NCBI RefSeq assembly: GCF_000210295.1
Contig: NC_026741.1
Location: 1,488,001 to 1,552,000 of the forward strand
From: Trypanosoma brucei gambiense DAL972
Lineage: Eukaryota; Euglenozoa; Kinetoplastea; Trypanosomatida; Trypanosomatidae
Reading direction: 5' to 3'
Length of the DNA stretch: 64,000 nt
The position numbers and the translations under genes are program-made. Below are positions 49,631-59,955 of the stretch, piece after piece (the first letter of the stretch is position 1; each line of letters begins with the position of its first letter). The notes beneath the pieces were generated by a model. It was not told where the DNA came from. It did not search any database and saw only the letters and a list, made by a program, of their open reading frames with translations.

Positions 49631-52042
49631 ATGAAGTTGTTCATTGAAGACGTGCCGGTGTTGTTCCCCTACGAATACATATACCCTGAGCAACTGGAAT
49701 ATATGACGGAGCTCAAGAAAGGTTTAGATCAGGGGGGGCATATGGTTCTTGAGATGCCCTCAGGAACTGGTAAAACGACTACACTGTTGTCGTTACTGAT
49801 AGCTTATCTGCACCACCACGCGGACGAGAAGCGAAAGGTTGTCTATTGCACCCGAACTGTCGGAGAGGTGGACAAAACTGCGAGCGAACTTCGAAAAATT
49901 CTGGGTTTATGGGAAACTGAGGAAGTAGGGAGCCGGCCACTGCGCGGGGTTTGCCTAACCGCAAAGAAGAACCTTTGCATCGAACCTAGTGTTGTTTCTA
50001 GGAGACATTTAGATGATGTGGATGCCGGGTGCCGCAGCCTTACTGCGCCGTGGCAGACTGACCAGCGTTGTGTGTACTTTGACACCCTTGAAAATCAAGG
50101 CTTTGATCTCCGCCCGGGGGCGTATTCCCTGAGCGACCTGAAGCGACTGGGCGAAGAGAATCATGTGTGCCCTTATTACTTGGCTAGGAAGGCGCTAAAG
50201 GTTGCGGATATTGTGATTCACTCGTTCCTCTACATTGTAGACCCGATCGTGGCCGAGGTGACGAAAGAGTATATGGATGAGAATACCATTGTTGTGATGG
50301 ACGAGGCGCACAACGTGGATGATGTTTGCATTGAGGCAATGTCCCTTATTGTCACAAAAGATGATGCGTTTCAGGCCAAAGATAATGTGAAGAAGCTTAA
50401 TGAGGCTGTCGATCGTATGAAGGCTACAAATCGGCAAAAATTACAGGAAGAGTATGACAGGCTTGTGAATGGCCTGGCGATGGCCGAACTAGCACGCTCC
50501 GGAGAGTCCACCGCCGGCGTGTCTGTCCAAGCCCTAAACATACCTCAAGATATTGCTGAGGAGGCGATTCCAGGGAGTCTACGCCAAGCAAATCACTTCT
50601 TGGCGTTTATGCAGCGACTAGTTGATTTCACTCATCGTGTAGTGTGCCGGATATCCCGGACATATGTTGCCGATCCACTTACCTTTTTAACAAAAGTGAA
50701 GGAGGAGTGTTCTGTAGATGTTCGCCATCTGAGATACCTAACAGAGCGTCTGAAGGTGCTACTGAATACTCTCCAGATAACGAGCGCTCACAGTTTTCAC
50801 AATGTCTCGTTAATTGCGCAGATGTTCATGACACTTTCCACCCACTATACCGACGATCGGTACGAGAAACCTGGGTTTGTTGTTGTATGTGAGGCGAGTG
50901 ATCCAACAAGGCCCAGCATCCCGGACCCCGTTATTCGTTTAGTTTGTGTGGATGCTTCTCTAGCGTTGCGGGAAGTATTCGCCAAATACAGGAGTGTGAT
51001 ACTAACGTCCGGTACTCTTTCTCCACTGGACATTTATCCAAAGATGCTTGGTTTCTCACCTGTGATCGCAAAGTCATTCCAGATGACTTTGAGTAGGAAG
51101 TGCATTGCCCCTGTGGTGGTGACGAGGAGCAGTGAGAGTGTTAACATTACCGCAGAAGAGGTAACAAGCAGTTTCGTCGTTCGTAAGAATCCGGAGGCTC
51201 AGGCAACTGTATCGGCTGCCTACGAGGACCTCTTACGCGGTCTGGCCAAAACAGTACCAGACGGTATTGTTTGTTTCTTCACTGGTTATCAGTACATGAG
51301 CGAGGTGCTTCTTGGGTGGCACCGATCCGGGTTTTTGAAGGAACTCTCGCGGCACAAACTCATATTTGTTGAAACGCAATCTGTTGACGACACGGCGACA
51401 GCACTGGAAAGCTATCGGCGGGCATGTGATATCGGACGCGGGGCAATCTTTATGTCTATTGCACGAGGGAAGATTGCTGAGGGAATTGACTTTGACAGTC
51501 ACTATGGGCGAGCGGTCGTGATGTTTGGTGTTCCCTTTCTTCCCCCAATCGATGAGCCGTTGCGACAGCGGATACACTGGATGGAGATTTGCTTAGGTAT
51601 CCCTGGCAGTGAGTATCGTAATTTCGACGCCATGAGGCAGGCGTCACAATGCATTGGGCGTGTGCTGCGTAATAAGACAGACTACGGTATGATGTTACTC
51701 GTTGATCGGCGATTTGCTTTGAACGACAAACGCAAGAAATTGCCAATATGGATTCAACAGTGTCTGAAGGAGAACACAAATCTTAGTGTCGACGCGGCGG
51801 TCGCAGTTGCCAGGGGTTTCTTCAAAGAAATGGCCCAACCTTGGGAGTACAAACGGGACCTTGGCACCACCTTATTTTCTGTAGAGACCCTCGCTCGTAA
51901 GGGCTTCCTTAAACCGTCAAAAAGTTCGGTGAGTCGGAAGACTGTGGATGAGAGCCGAGCAACCACTACAGTGCCTCCTCCGGCAGAAGAGATCATTCGC
52001 CCGGTGAGAGAGCCTGACTACAGAAAACGGTCCCGAGAGTGA
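49631..52042 (+). CDS. XPD: XPD/Rad3 DNA helicase, TFIIH subunit
   Basis: An 803-aa superfamily 2 helicase with a 4Fe-4S cluster. Starting at MKLFIEDVPVLFPYEYIYPE, the Walker A lysine falls at K48 and the first cluster cysteine at C116, the same numbers as in human XPD, which confirms the start. Further marks are the DEAH box at 224-227, the other cluster cysteines in VCLTAKKNLC, DAGC and HVCPYY, and motif VI QCIGRVLRNKTD. XPD unwinds DNA 5'-3' in nucleotide excision repair and is part of TFIIH. Trypanosome TFIIH is known to be used for spliced-leader RNA transcription. The C-terminal about 50 residues are a charged extension beyond the human 760 aa. Confidence 0.97.
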   Translation: MKLFIEDVPVLFPYEYIYPEQLEYMTELKKGLDQGGHMVLEMPSGTGKTTTLLSLLIAYLHHHADEKRKVVYCTRTVGEVDKTASELRKILGLWETEEVGSRPLRGVCLTAKKNLCIEPSVVSRRHLDDVDAGCRSLTAPWQTDQRCVYFDTLENQGFDLRPGAYSLSDLKRLGEENHVCPYYLARKALKVADIVIHSFLYIVDPIVAEVTKEYMDENTIVVMDEAHNVDDVCIEAMSLIVTKDDAFQAKDNVKKLNEAVDRMKATNRQKLQEEYDRLVNGLAMAELARSGESTAGVSVQALNIPQDIAEEAIPGSLRQANHFLAFMQRLVDFTHRVVCRISRTYVADPLTFLTKVKEECSVDVRHLRYLTERLKVLLNTLQITSAHSFHNVSLIAQMFMTLSTHYTDDRYEKPGFVVVCEASDPTRPSIPDPVIRLVCVDASLALREVFAKYRSVILTSGTLSPLDIYPKMLGFSPVIAKSFQMTLSRKCIAPVVVTRSSESVNITAEEVTSSFVVRKNPEAQATVSAAYEDLLRGLAKTVPDGIVCFFTGYQYMSEVLLGWHRSGFLKELSRHKLIFVETQSVDDTATALESYRRACDIGRGAIFMSIARGKIAEGIDFDSHYGRAVVMFGVPFLPPIDEPLRQRIHWMEICLGIPGSEYRNFDAMRQASQCIGRVLRNKTDYGMMLLVDRRFALNDKRKKLPIWIQQCLKENTNLSVDAAVAVARGFFKEMAQPWEYKRDLGTTLFSVETLARKGFLKPSKSSVSRKTVDESRATTTVPPPAEEIIRPVREPDYRKRSRE

Positions 52043-52593
52043 TCTGATCTATTTCTTCCTATCGTCTTCTGTCTGTGTTGCGGGAGTGAAGGAGTTGTAG
52101 CCGGTAGTTTTTGTGTTGGCGGCAGGAGCTGTTACGAGGGCAAGCAGGAACGTGTCTGTAACCCTCATGTGTGCATCGACATTGGGCTCTCGCGCATCGG
52201 TTCAGGGAATGTAGAGTGTCGACATATATTCCACTTTCGAGGCCGGTGAATGTGTACCGCTTTTTCACTACATGAGGGTGATAGAGATGCAGTAAAACCG
52301 ATTTTTGCCCATATTGGATGGGGTTTTTGTCAACTCCCCACCCCCAACGCAGTATACATTGGCATACATGCAGGTATGTGGCTTGCCTTCTACGCCTTTC
52401 GCTGTTGTTATTATTATTATTCCCTTCACAAAACAACAGGAGTGTAAACGTTTTCCCTACTACTTGCGTGTATGTGGAGACACACGTGCATTTTTTTTTT
52501 CGGCATTTCCTTGCTTCGTTTTTCCTTTTACGTAGCAGAAACACTTTTGCATCGTACACCAACCCCGACTGTGTACCGCACTCGAGTGTATCA
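52043..52593. other. Intergenic spacer, 0.55 kb
   Basis: It contains a T-run (52491-52501) and a T-rich tract to about 52531. The AG at 52535-52536 (acgtag) is the probable acceptor for NLE1, giving a leader of about 57 nt. The long upstream open frame from 52318 crosses this tract and is not coding. Confidence 0.65.
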
Positions 52594-54168
52594 ATGCCAG
52601 TCCGAAAGAAGCAACGGCGCGAAGTGGTCGTGGCAGACGCCGATGCTGGTGACTCTGGTGATGAGGACCAAAAGAGGAATGCAGTCGTTATGACGCGCCT
52701 TGTTAGTGAAACTGGGGAACCGGTGGGAACGCAAATCCTCTTGCCAGTTAACGCGACACCAAAGCAGCTGGACGACCTGCTCAACAGCATGATGGGAAAA
52801 GAAGCAGAGGGAACGCCCTATGCGTTTTTTATAGGAGGTGAGCAAGTTAACGATAGTGTCCGGGATACGCTCTTCCAGAAGCAGCGGGATGATTATGTTG
52901 ATACCATGTTGAAGGAGGGAAGGCGCGTGAGACCACAAGACGTGGAAAAACTGACTTTTGAGTTGCCAGAAGAAGCTGTTGTTGAAATTCAGTTTAAACC
53001 GCAAGCGAAGTTTAAGGTGCGGCCTGTGACACGTTGTTCGGGGAAACTTGACGGCCACAGTGAGGCTGTGCTTATTGTGAGCTTCTCGCCCGATGGTGAG
53101 CTTCTCGCCACGGGTGGTGGTGACAAAGAAATACGGCTTTGGGATGTGCATACACTGACCCCAACAGAGGAACTCAAGGGACATACCAGTTGGGTTCAGG
53201 TGTTGTCGTGGTCCCCAGACGGGAAGTACCTCGCGAGTGGGAGTAAAGATGGTTCTCTCATTGTTTGGTCAGGTAATGGGGAAAGTGGCAAATACAAGGG
53301 AGCTCGTCACAAGGCGCACTCAGCTTATCTGACCCATGTATCGTGGGAGCCTCTGCATGTGAACTCCTCGTGCAATCGGTTTGTGTCCGCTAGCAAAGAT
53401 ACGACCCTTAAGGTCTGGCATACCGTGACTGGTCTTCAGTTTTCTCTTTCGGGGCACCAGGCGGGTGTGACTTGTGTGAAGTGGGGTGGGGAGGGAAGAA
53501 TTTATTCATCTTCCCAAGACCGTACCATAATTATTTGGGACTCAAGTAACGGCGCCCCCCGCAGCGTGCTTCGTGGACACGCACACTGGGTGAACTTCAT
53601 TGCATTAAGCACAGACCTCGTCATTAGGACTGGTGCCTTCGACCATGAGTGCCGGAAGTTCGATACCCGTGAGGAGATGCAGCAGTACGCAACAGCGCGC
53701 TACCAGGACGTGTTGGCACGACTTGATGGCCGCGAGCGACTTGTTAGTTGTTCTGATGACAATACCATGTTCCTGTGGTCTCCTCAGCAGCAGGTTACGC
53801 CACTCGGGCGAATGACCGGCCATCAGGGTGCCATTTTCCACATCCAGTTCAGCCCCGATGGTACCATGATCGCATCTAGTTCAGCCGACAAGAGCGTGAA
53901 ACTGTGGAACGCTTCAGACGGGAAGTTCATCACGACATTTAGGGGACACGTGGCGGCTGTGTATCATGTCAGCTGGAGTCTGGATTCTAGGCTTCTAGTC
54001 TCGGGGAGTAGAGACTCCACGCTGAAACTGTGGTCAGTATCCAAACGCGAGCTTGTTGAAGATCTCTCGGGACATAGCGATGAGATTTTTTCCACAGACT
54101 GGAGTCCCGACGGCCAGCGGGTCGCCACTGGTTCCAAGGACAAGAAAGTTCTAATTTGGGTCCACTAA
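52594..54168 (+). CDS. NLE1: Notchless / NLE1 (Rsa4) WD40 ribosome-biogenesis factor
   Basis: A 524-aa protein. The N-terminal NLE domain (about 25-115) includes TRLVSETGEPVGTQILLPVN and a YAFFIGGEQ region. Eight WD40 blades follow from about 150. The first, CSGKLDGHSEAVLIVSFSPD, closely follows NLE1 of animals, and the last ends KDKKVLIWVH. NLE1/Rsa4 binds the AAA+ ATPase Midasin (Rea1/Mdn1) through its NLE domain and helps release it from pre-60S particles in the nucleolus and nucleoplasm. A conserved acidic Glu in the NLE domain would be expected to contact Midasin; I cannot point to it with certainty. The start at 52594 begins MPVRKKQRRE, a basic nuclear signal. Confidence 0.95.
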   Translation: MPVRKKQRREVVVADADAGDSGDEDQKRNAVVMTRLVSETGEPVGTQILLPVNATPKQLDDLLNSMMGKEAEGTPYAFFIGGEQVNDSVRDTLFQKQRDDYVDTMLKEGRRVRPQDVEKLTFELPEEAVVEIQFKPQAKFKVRPVTRCSGKLDGHSEAVLIVSFSPDGELLATGGGDKEIRLWDVHTLTPTEELKGHTSWVQVLSWSPDGKYLASGSKDGSLIVWSGNGESGKYKGARHKAHSAYLTHVSWEPLHVNSSCNRFVSASKDTTLKVWHTVTGLQFSLSGHQAGVTCVKWGGEGRIYSSSQDRTIIIWDSSNGAPRSVLRGHAHWVNFIALSTDLVIRTGAFDHECRKFDTREEMQQYATARYQDVLARLDGRERLVSCSDDNTMFLWSPQQQVTPLGRMTGHQGAIFHIQFSPDGTMIASSSADKSVKLWNASDGKFITTFRGHVAAVYHVSWSLDSRLLVSGSRDSTLKLWSVSKRELVEDLSGHSDEIFSTDWSPDGQRVATGSKDKKVLIWVH

Positions 54169-54539
54169 AAAGTTTAACTTCCCGCTGTGAACCTATAAAA
54201 AAAAATAATGCCGGTAAAATAATAGTTAGCACGATAAGGTGGAGGGGAGAGAAGTGAATGGTAAATAGGAGGGCAGTGTTCTCCTTGCCGTGTGCGATGC
54301 ACGACTGCGTTTAAGTATATACTTCAGCTGCTCTCTTGGTATCTCGATGTGCTTCACATTTTTCTACCTTTGAACGCAACTCCACTTTCCCCCATTTCAA
54401 ATTATTAGTTACATCGCTGCAAGTGTGGGTTGGTCTCGCAGTCAGTCTGTGGGGGAATATACGAAAAGTAGAGAAGGGGAGTTTTACTTACTTTTACTGT
54501 CAAAGTGAAGGCGCATAATTAACAGTAGTAAGGATAAGG
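54169..54539. other. Intergenic spacer, 0.37 kb
   Basis: It contains an A-run near 54197-54205 and a pyrimidine stretch at 54357-54405. AGs between 54407 and 54528 are candidate acceptors. No gene was seen. Confidence 0.55.
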
Positions 54540-55835
54540 ATGAGCGAAGCAATGGAAAGCAAGGTCTGTGACGCGACGGCCGTGAAGAAAACTGAATATG
54601 ACATTCCACAGTGGTCAAAGGGAAACTATGAAATTAACTGGGTTGCCGTTGCTGTGCTGGCCCTCCCGCCACTTATGGGTATAGGGGCCTTGATGGCGGG
54701 TGTCCCGCTGCAGACTAACACGCTTATTGTGGGTGTTTTGTTCTACATATTTAATGGTATGATCGGTATTACCGTAGGGTACCACCGCCTTTTTTCCCAC
54801 AGGAGTTTTACTGCGCATCCCATCCTCCAGTGGATTTGTGCTTTTGCCGGTGCGGGCGCTTTCGAAGGTTCAGCCAAGTGGTGGTGCCGCAATCACCGCA
54901 TTCATCACCGGTATGTTGACACTTTCAAGGACCCCTATGATGCGACTCGTGGCTTCTTCTTCTCGCACATTGGGTGGATGATCATGAAGCAGAATTATGC
55001 AATACCGGCCAGGGTTGACGTTAGCGATTTCAAGTACAACAACATCATCCAGTTTCAGCACCGACATTTCTTCAAGATGGCCATTGCGTCTGGCATAATT
55101 CTCCCGACGCTTGTCTGTGGCCTTGGGTGGGGTGACTGGCTTGGCGGTTACTTCTACGCAGCTATCCTGAAGATTGTATTCGTACATCACTGCACCTTCT
55201 TCATCAACAGTCTCGCTCACACGGACCTCTTTGGTGCCGTACAAACGTATTCGGACCGCCACACACCGCACGACTCTGTGGTTTGCGCTCTCCTCACCTT
55301 CGGCGAGGGGTATCACAACTTTCATCACGAATTCAGCCAAGATTACCGCAACGGTATTAAGTGGTATCACTACGATCCAACAAAGTGGGTCATTCGACTG
55401 TGTGAGTTCGTGGGCCTGGCGAGTCGACTTGTGCGTACTCCGAACGATATAATTAAACTGAACGTGAACAAGTTGAAGTACAAGCGACTCCTGAAGCAGG
55501 CTGCCATCTTGGAGAGGGAAATGGACGAGTGTGAACCGGCTGAGACGAAGATGTACACATGGGAAGATATTCATAGTTTGGTAGAGAAGGGAAGGAAATT
55601 GATAGTGGTTAGTAACAGGGTTATTGATCTCGACAAACCACTCAACACTGGCACAAGCTATACTCACGACAACGAAACGTTCCAATGGTATGAGGTTCAC
55701 CCTGGTGGAAGGCAGGTGCTTGACCTCTATATTGGTAAAGACGCCACGAAGGAGTTTGGTAGCGGAATGCATAAGCACTCGGCAGGTGCAGAGAGCCTTC
55801 TCCATCACCTACAAGTGGGCTACTTGAATGAGTGA
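54540..55835 (+). CDS. Stearoyl-CoA (delta-9) desaturase with cytochrome b5 domain
   Basis: A 431-aa ER membrane desaturase. It introduces a cis double bond at C9 of acyl-CoA. The three histidine boxes are H82-RLFS-H87, H119-RI-H122-H123 and H259-NF-H262-H263. Hydrophobic spans lie at about 35-77 and 180-225. The C-terminal domain is cytochrome b5, with haem ligands H387 in HPGG and H413 in KHSAGA, so electron transfer is built in, as in yeast Ole1. The length is typical of fungal/protist fused enzymes without an Ole1-style N-terminal extension. The ATG is at 54540. Confidence 0.97.
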   Translation: MSEAMESKVCDATAVKKTEYDIPQWSKGNYEINWVAVAVLALPPLMGIGALMAGVPLQTNTLIVGVLFYIFNGMIGITVGYHRLFSHRSFTAHPILQWICAFAGAGAFEGSAKWWCRNHRIHHRYVDTFKDPYDATRGFFFSHIGWMIMKQNYAIPARVDVSDFKYNNIIQFQHRHFFKMAIASGIILPTLVCGLGWGDWLGGYFYAAILKIVFVHHCTFFINSLAHTDLFGAVQTYSDRHTPHDSVVCALLTFGEGYHNFHHEFSQDYRNGIKWYHYDPTKWVIRLCEFVGLASRLVRTPNDIIKLNVNKLKYKRLLKQAAILEREMDECEPAETKMYTWEDIHSLVEKGRKLIVVSNRVIDLDKPLNTGTSYTHDNETFQWYEVHPGGRQVLDLYIGKDATKEFGSGMHKHSAGAESLLHHLQVGYLNE

Positions 55836-57345
55836 AATGTTTTCCCTCAAGGCTTTGTGGCGAGAGCGGTACATTCGGTTCGTTCGCGATGGTCGAGAGA
55901 AGATGAAAACAGTTGACGCGCGGGAAACAGGGGGGGGGGTTGAGAAACAATTCAAGTGACCGCAAGTGCGTTATATTTCCGACGTACGGGAAAGCCGGAA
56001 AGAGGAGATGTGAGTGTGGTTGAAGGCTGAGGGATAGAATGGAGATTTCCGTATCAAAAGCGAATAAGGTCCTCAACGTTGTGGCAGTTGTGTGCTATTC
56101 TGGTGTAGGAATAGGTTTGAAAAAATAGGAGAGGGAGGGTACTGATGGTTTGTTTTATTTTATTTTTTAAATCTTCAGTGTTACAACTTGGTTAATATAT
56201 TTAGTTCAATCGTCCTCCTCATTCTTTGCCACTCTCTCTCTAGTGCCGGTATCGACCGGTGCTGATGTAATCGGCTCCTTTATTTTCGTTTAGCATTTAC
56301 CACGCGCTTTATTCGCCTTTTTAATCATTGCCCTATGTCACGTGGGCGCGAAACCCACGTGAGCCGTATAAATATACGTACACGCAGACGGATGTCTGTG
56401 TACCCCCTTCATTCTTTTACTTTGATCTTACATGCTTGCGGGGGAAAATATCTTTTTCATGTATGTTTCAAAGTCTTTCCGCCTTCAGGACCTCTGCCTC
56501 TTTCCCAGAGAGAAGAGGGTGTGTTGAGTTGTTTCGGAAAGAGGCGCATAAAGGAAAGATGGGAAGCGAAAAAAAAACGGAAGAAAACGATTGAAAGGTG
56601 TGATACTGTGGTGTTCCACGAGTGCTTCACAGTGTTAAAGGGGGAAAAGAAATGAAAAATAACACGCAGAAAGAATAAGAATTTAAATGATAGGAACGTA
56701 CAAAATCTGAAATGTTGATTGGGGGGTGCATATTTGTGTGTTGGGGTGGGGAGAGGGAACGTTTGGTAAGAAGGGAGAGGAGATGTTACAACAATTCCTT
56801 CTGTGAGGGTGGCTCATGCTGTGTTGTATGTCCCCCAGTGTGCAAAGAGGCGTTTGTGGCTTCTCTTCCACTGCTGCGCACACTAGAATCTCCTTCAGCT
56901 GTTGACTACCATGCTGTTGGGGGTTCTCCCTCCCTCCTTTCTTTACGTCCCCTCACTTTTTTCCCCTCATCAGATCGTAGAGGAGGGCCCAGAATCTTCG
57001 GTGCTCGCTGAGGTCCCTGGTTGTCCCGCTCTGATTTGCTTTGGCGTGTACATCTTTTCTAGTACGTCCCAAGTGCCTTCACGGGAATGCGCGTGCTTTG
57101 GCCACGGACAGCACTACTGGTGCGGGAACGATTTCATTATTTTTCTTTTTAACCTTTAACTTTCGCTTTACTACGTGTCCGTAGTGCCCAGCACATGAAG
57201 GCTGCTTTTGTGTCGTTGTTTTGGTGGCATGCCTATTTCTTCCCCTAACCGTTTCTTTCTCCTACCGTTAAACTTGTTCATGTATTGCGCCAGAGATAGA
57301 CAATTTTCCTACGGCAATAAGTCAAGAGTGAATAAATAAGAGAAA
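55836..57345. other. Intergenic spacer, 1.5 kb
   Basis: It contains a G-run (55931-55940), T-rich sequence around 56155-56170, a 9-bp hairpin at 56338-56362 and C/T-rich stretches (56920-56970, 57140-57165). Two overlapping frames of 88 and 106 codons at 56328-56655 begin with ATG but have no clear protein character. No RNA gene was recognised. Confidence 0.55.
56338..56362. repeat. 9-bp inverted repeat, 7-nt loop
   Basis: TCACGTGGG at 56338-56346 pairs perfectly with CCCACGTGA at 56354-56362. Small hairpin in the spacer after the desaturase; it may be chance or a UTR element. Confidence 0.85.
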
Positions 57346-57846
57346 ATGGCTCTTTCAGAGAAAGCGTGTCTCCGAATCCGCGTAACGGTGTACACAATAT
57401 TCCTCATTTCGTACCTTGTGGGAGCCGCCGTATTCGTCCGAAAGTTTTCAAACTTTATGGCCGCCTCGGGGTTTGTAGCCGCCTCCATTTTCATCGGCCT
57501 GGCAATCGCCATGCACGTTATGGGAACTGAGGGACTTCAGAGCCGCATCCAACCCAGGAGTCTTAAGCGAGTCGTGATTATGGGCGTTCTTGTTGCAGCG
57601 GATGTTGCCTTACTGACTTTGTCAATCTACACGCTTGTGGTTGGTATTAAGAGGCGCGAAAAGTGGACGGGTGAATCCAACTTCTGCTCCTGCACCGCCA
57701 TGGTGTGCGGGTTGAAATGGTGCTCTGTTTGTGTGTACCTTCTTTACCGCTCCGGCACCCCATCTAACCCACCCGAATTCGACAGTTTACGTAAGGGGGA
57801 AGAAGACGGTAACGGAAAGGAGGGCCCTCAGACGAGCATGTTGTAG
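57346..57846 (+). CDS. Small four-transmembrane protein
   Basis: A 166-aa membrane protein of unknown function. Hydrophobic spans are at about 12-30 (VTVYTIFLISYLVGAAVFV), 38-60 (AASGFVAASIFIGLAIAMHV), 76-102 (VVIMGVLVAADVALLTLSIYTLVV) and 115-132 (CTAMVCGLKWCSVCVYLLY). Positive residues flank the spans. The last span is Cys-rich. The tail from about 135 is hydrophilic. I do not recognise the family. The ATG at 57346 is surrounded by A-rich sequence as usual here. Confidence 0.75.
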   Translation: MALSEKACLRIRVTVYTIFLISYLVGAAVFVRKFSNFMAASGFVAASIFIGLAIAMHVMGTEGLQSRIQPRSLKRVVIMGVLVAADVALLTLSIYTLVVGIKRREKWTGESNFCSCTAMVCGLKWCSVCVYLLYRSGTPSNPPEFDSLRKGEEDGNGKEGPQTSML

Positions 57847-58845
57847 GACACCTGAAGCGCATCAACAGCGGCACCCTGTCCGTGATGAAACTCCCCACTT
57901 CTATGAGAGAATGAAGAAAAGACTCGCGTGAAGATACAGACTAAATCTGGCAGCAGTAAAGTGTGTGTGTGTGTTTTAAAAAAGTGAAGACGTGTGGATT
58001 AATGTGTTAACGTTTTAAGCAAGACATGAGAGAGGCAAAGGGGGAAGAGTGGCAGAGTACAGTTATCTTTTTTGTGTGTGCGTTGTTCTTATCGTTTTCT
58101 TCCGTTAAATTTGTTCAAGTTTACCTATATGTATACGTGTACACGACTCAATAGATTGCGGTCGTGTTTACTTGTCCGTTAATATATTTTACGATCGTGA
58201 ATTCTGTTTCTGCGTGTAAAAGGCGTGCAAATAAAAGGAGCATGGTGAACTCACTAATAACTGAATGAATGACTAATTGTGAAGTAAGGTGCTGTCGAGG
58301 AAGTATGGGGGTCTTAACTGTAAAATGGCATCTCACGAGTTCCGTGGGAAGGTATTAGGGGATAAGCAATCAAACAAATTAGAAGATCTTCTTTTTCTTG
58401 TGTGTTTTATTTTAGGTATTTTATTGTTATTGTTCCAACTTGGCTCATCTTTATTTTTTTCCAACCTATCAACGAGGGAAGATGGGGAGAAGAGGGGTGG
58501 TTCCACCGTCTACTTCTTCCCCTTGCGACGCTTCAACATTTTTCCATTCAACTGATAACACCAGTGGTGACGACGGTGTAATTTCCTTTGATATTTTATT
58601 GTCTCCTCTTCTGTTTCACCTGTAACCAACTCCGGCACTGTCGTCGTTTTTTTTTTCTCCATCTCCGTATATGTGAGAGTGCCCACTGCATTTCACTCCT
58701 CGATTTTTTCTTTTTTGTTTTATTTCCCTCCATTTGCATTTTCCTCGTTCCGGACTGTTGTTGTTCACTCTCCGACAATTTGTTGAAATACAACGTGAGG
58801 GGGTTCTCATTGCCGTCACCCCTATTGTATGCTACTACGAGCTTC
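57847..58845. other. Intergenic spacer, 1.0 kb
   Basis: It contains (GT)n at 57961-57975 and very T-rich sequence (58390-58465, 58585-58760). The AG just before ATG 58846 is distant, so the exact acceptor is unclear. The F/L/C-rich open frame before 58846 reflects T-runs and is not coding. Confidence 0.55.
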
Positions 58846-59955
58846 ATGGGTATGGGTCTCACCGGGATATGCCTCGCACTATTGGTTGCAGTTTTCTCCT
58901 ACACTGTGAACTGGGCACACTTCGACTTTAGTCTCGAGAGTAAGAGCCCGCATAACAGCGGCTGTTTGGAAAAGCCGCTTTGTGATGGCCAGGTCAGTTT
59001 TATGGGGAGAGTTAAATGCCAGCTCTTCACCTACCCCGTCGATGTGGATAGACACGACTACAAGCGTGACGTGATGGGGAGGTTGGCAAGGCTCTTGCAA
59101 AAGGGTCTTAAAGGACAACCGCATGTGGTTGAGGGTGTAAAGGGAGATATCGCGGTCAAACTAGCAAATCCGGGAAGGCCTTTAGTGTTACACTTCGCGG
59201 GTGACAATGGGGTGGGGAAAACGACGCTTGCGCAACTCATATCCCTTGCTCTCGCCTTTCGCTGCCGCGACATGTCGTGCCTGGTGGGTGATACCTCCCT
59301 TGTGCTTTCCGGAGTAAGCTACGACGGTTACTCAGTAACAGACTTCCGCAGCGATGTGGTGCAGAAAATTGTGGAACACGCCAAGCGGTATCCACGAAAC
59401 GGTGTTGTTATAGTCAACGACTTGAATGGCTTGCATCCGGATCTGGTGCGCGTTCTCCTTCCGCTATTCGGTAGGGCAACGACATTCCCCGAGGCCTCTG
59501 ACGCGCCACTCAACTACTTGACGGTGATAATAACAACAGACTTTGGTCGCCAAGGGCGAACGCGGGGGAAGAGCTTATCAGATATGCGACGTATCGTAGA
59601 AAGTGATTTTAAGAGTCTCTACTCGCAACTTTCTTCGTCTATGATACAAACCTATCCTTTCCTACCAGCGTCGTTGTCGACTGCGAGGGAAATAGTCCGA
59701 GCAACCGTCGATGGGTACCGCTGTGATAGTCGGCACGGGATTGGCAAACTGGATGTTGATGATGAGGTAGTTGAGTGGTTTATTGATTTGGTGAAGGACG
59801 ATTTACCAGCGGAAAATGGACGTTGTGTTTCCAAAGCCGTGGTTGGAGTCGTTGGGCCCGCCGTGTTGCAACATCTCTCCAGCAGGTTACCGAGTCTTGC
59901 TTCGCTGCGTGTGGTGCTTGATAGCGACGGCTCAGTTGCCGTGCGCGAGAACTAA
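58846..59955 (+). CDS. Torsin-like AAA+ ATPase with N-terminal signal anchor
   Basis: A 369-aa protein. The first about 20 residues are hydrophobic (signal peptide or anchor), placing the ATPase in the ER lumen or nuclear envelope. The Clp/torsin-type AAA+ core contains RPLVLHFAGDNGVGKTTLAQ with Walker A at 119-126 (K125). Walker B is GVVIVNDLNGLHPDL, where N191-D192 stand at the positions of the usual Asp-Glu. The following HPDLVRVLLPLF matches torsin's 'PPGLIEVLQPFL'. A sensor-1-like LTVIITTDFG follows. Torsins need a cofactor (LAP1/LULL1) for ATP hydrolysis; none is seen here. The changed Walker B and sensor suggest weak or altered hydrolysis. It could instead be a general ClpB-like relative. 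Confidence 0.7.
   Translation: MGMGLTGICLALLVAVFSYTVNWAHFDFSLESKSPHNSGCLEKPLCDGQVSFMGRVKCQLFTYPVDVDRHDYKRDVMGRLARLLQKGLKGQPHVVEGVKGDIAVKLANPGRPLVLHFAGDNGVGKTTLAQLISLALAFRCRDMSCLVGDTSLVLSGVSYDGYSVTDFRSDVVQKIVEHAKRYPRNGVVIVNDLNGLHPDLVRVLLPLFGRATTFPEASDAPLNYLTVIITTDFGRQGRTRGKSLSDMRRIVESDFKSLYSQLSSSMIQTYPFLPASLSTAREIVRATVDGYRCDSRHGIGKLDVDDEVVEWFIDLVKDDLPAENGRCVSKAVVGVVGPAVLQHLSSRLPSLASLRVVLDSDGSVAVREN

Noticed and set aside
52318..52593. 92-codon N-terminal extension of NLE1 starting with an ATG
   Set aside because: It crosses the T-run and the likely splice acceptor; the family N-terminus begins at 52594.
56335..56655. 106-codon ATG frame after the desaturase
   Set aside because: Basic end derives from an A/G-rich stretch, a second frame overlaps it, and no family pattern is visible.
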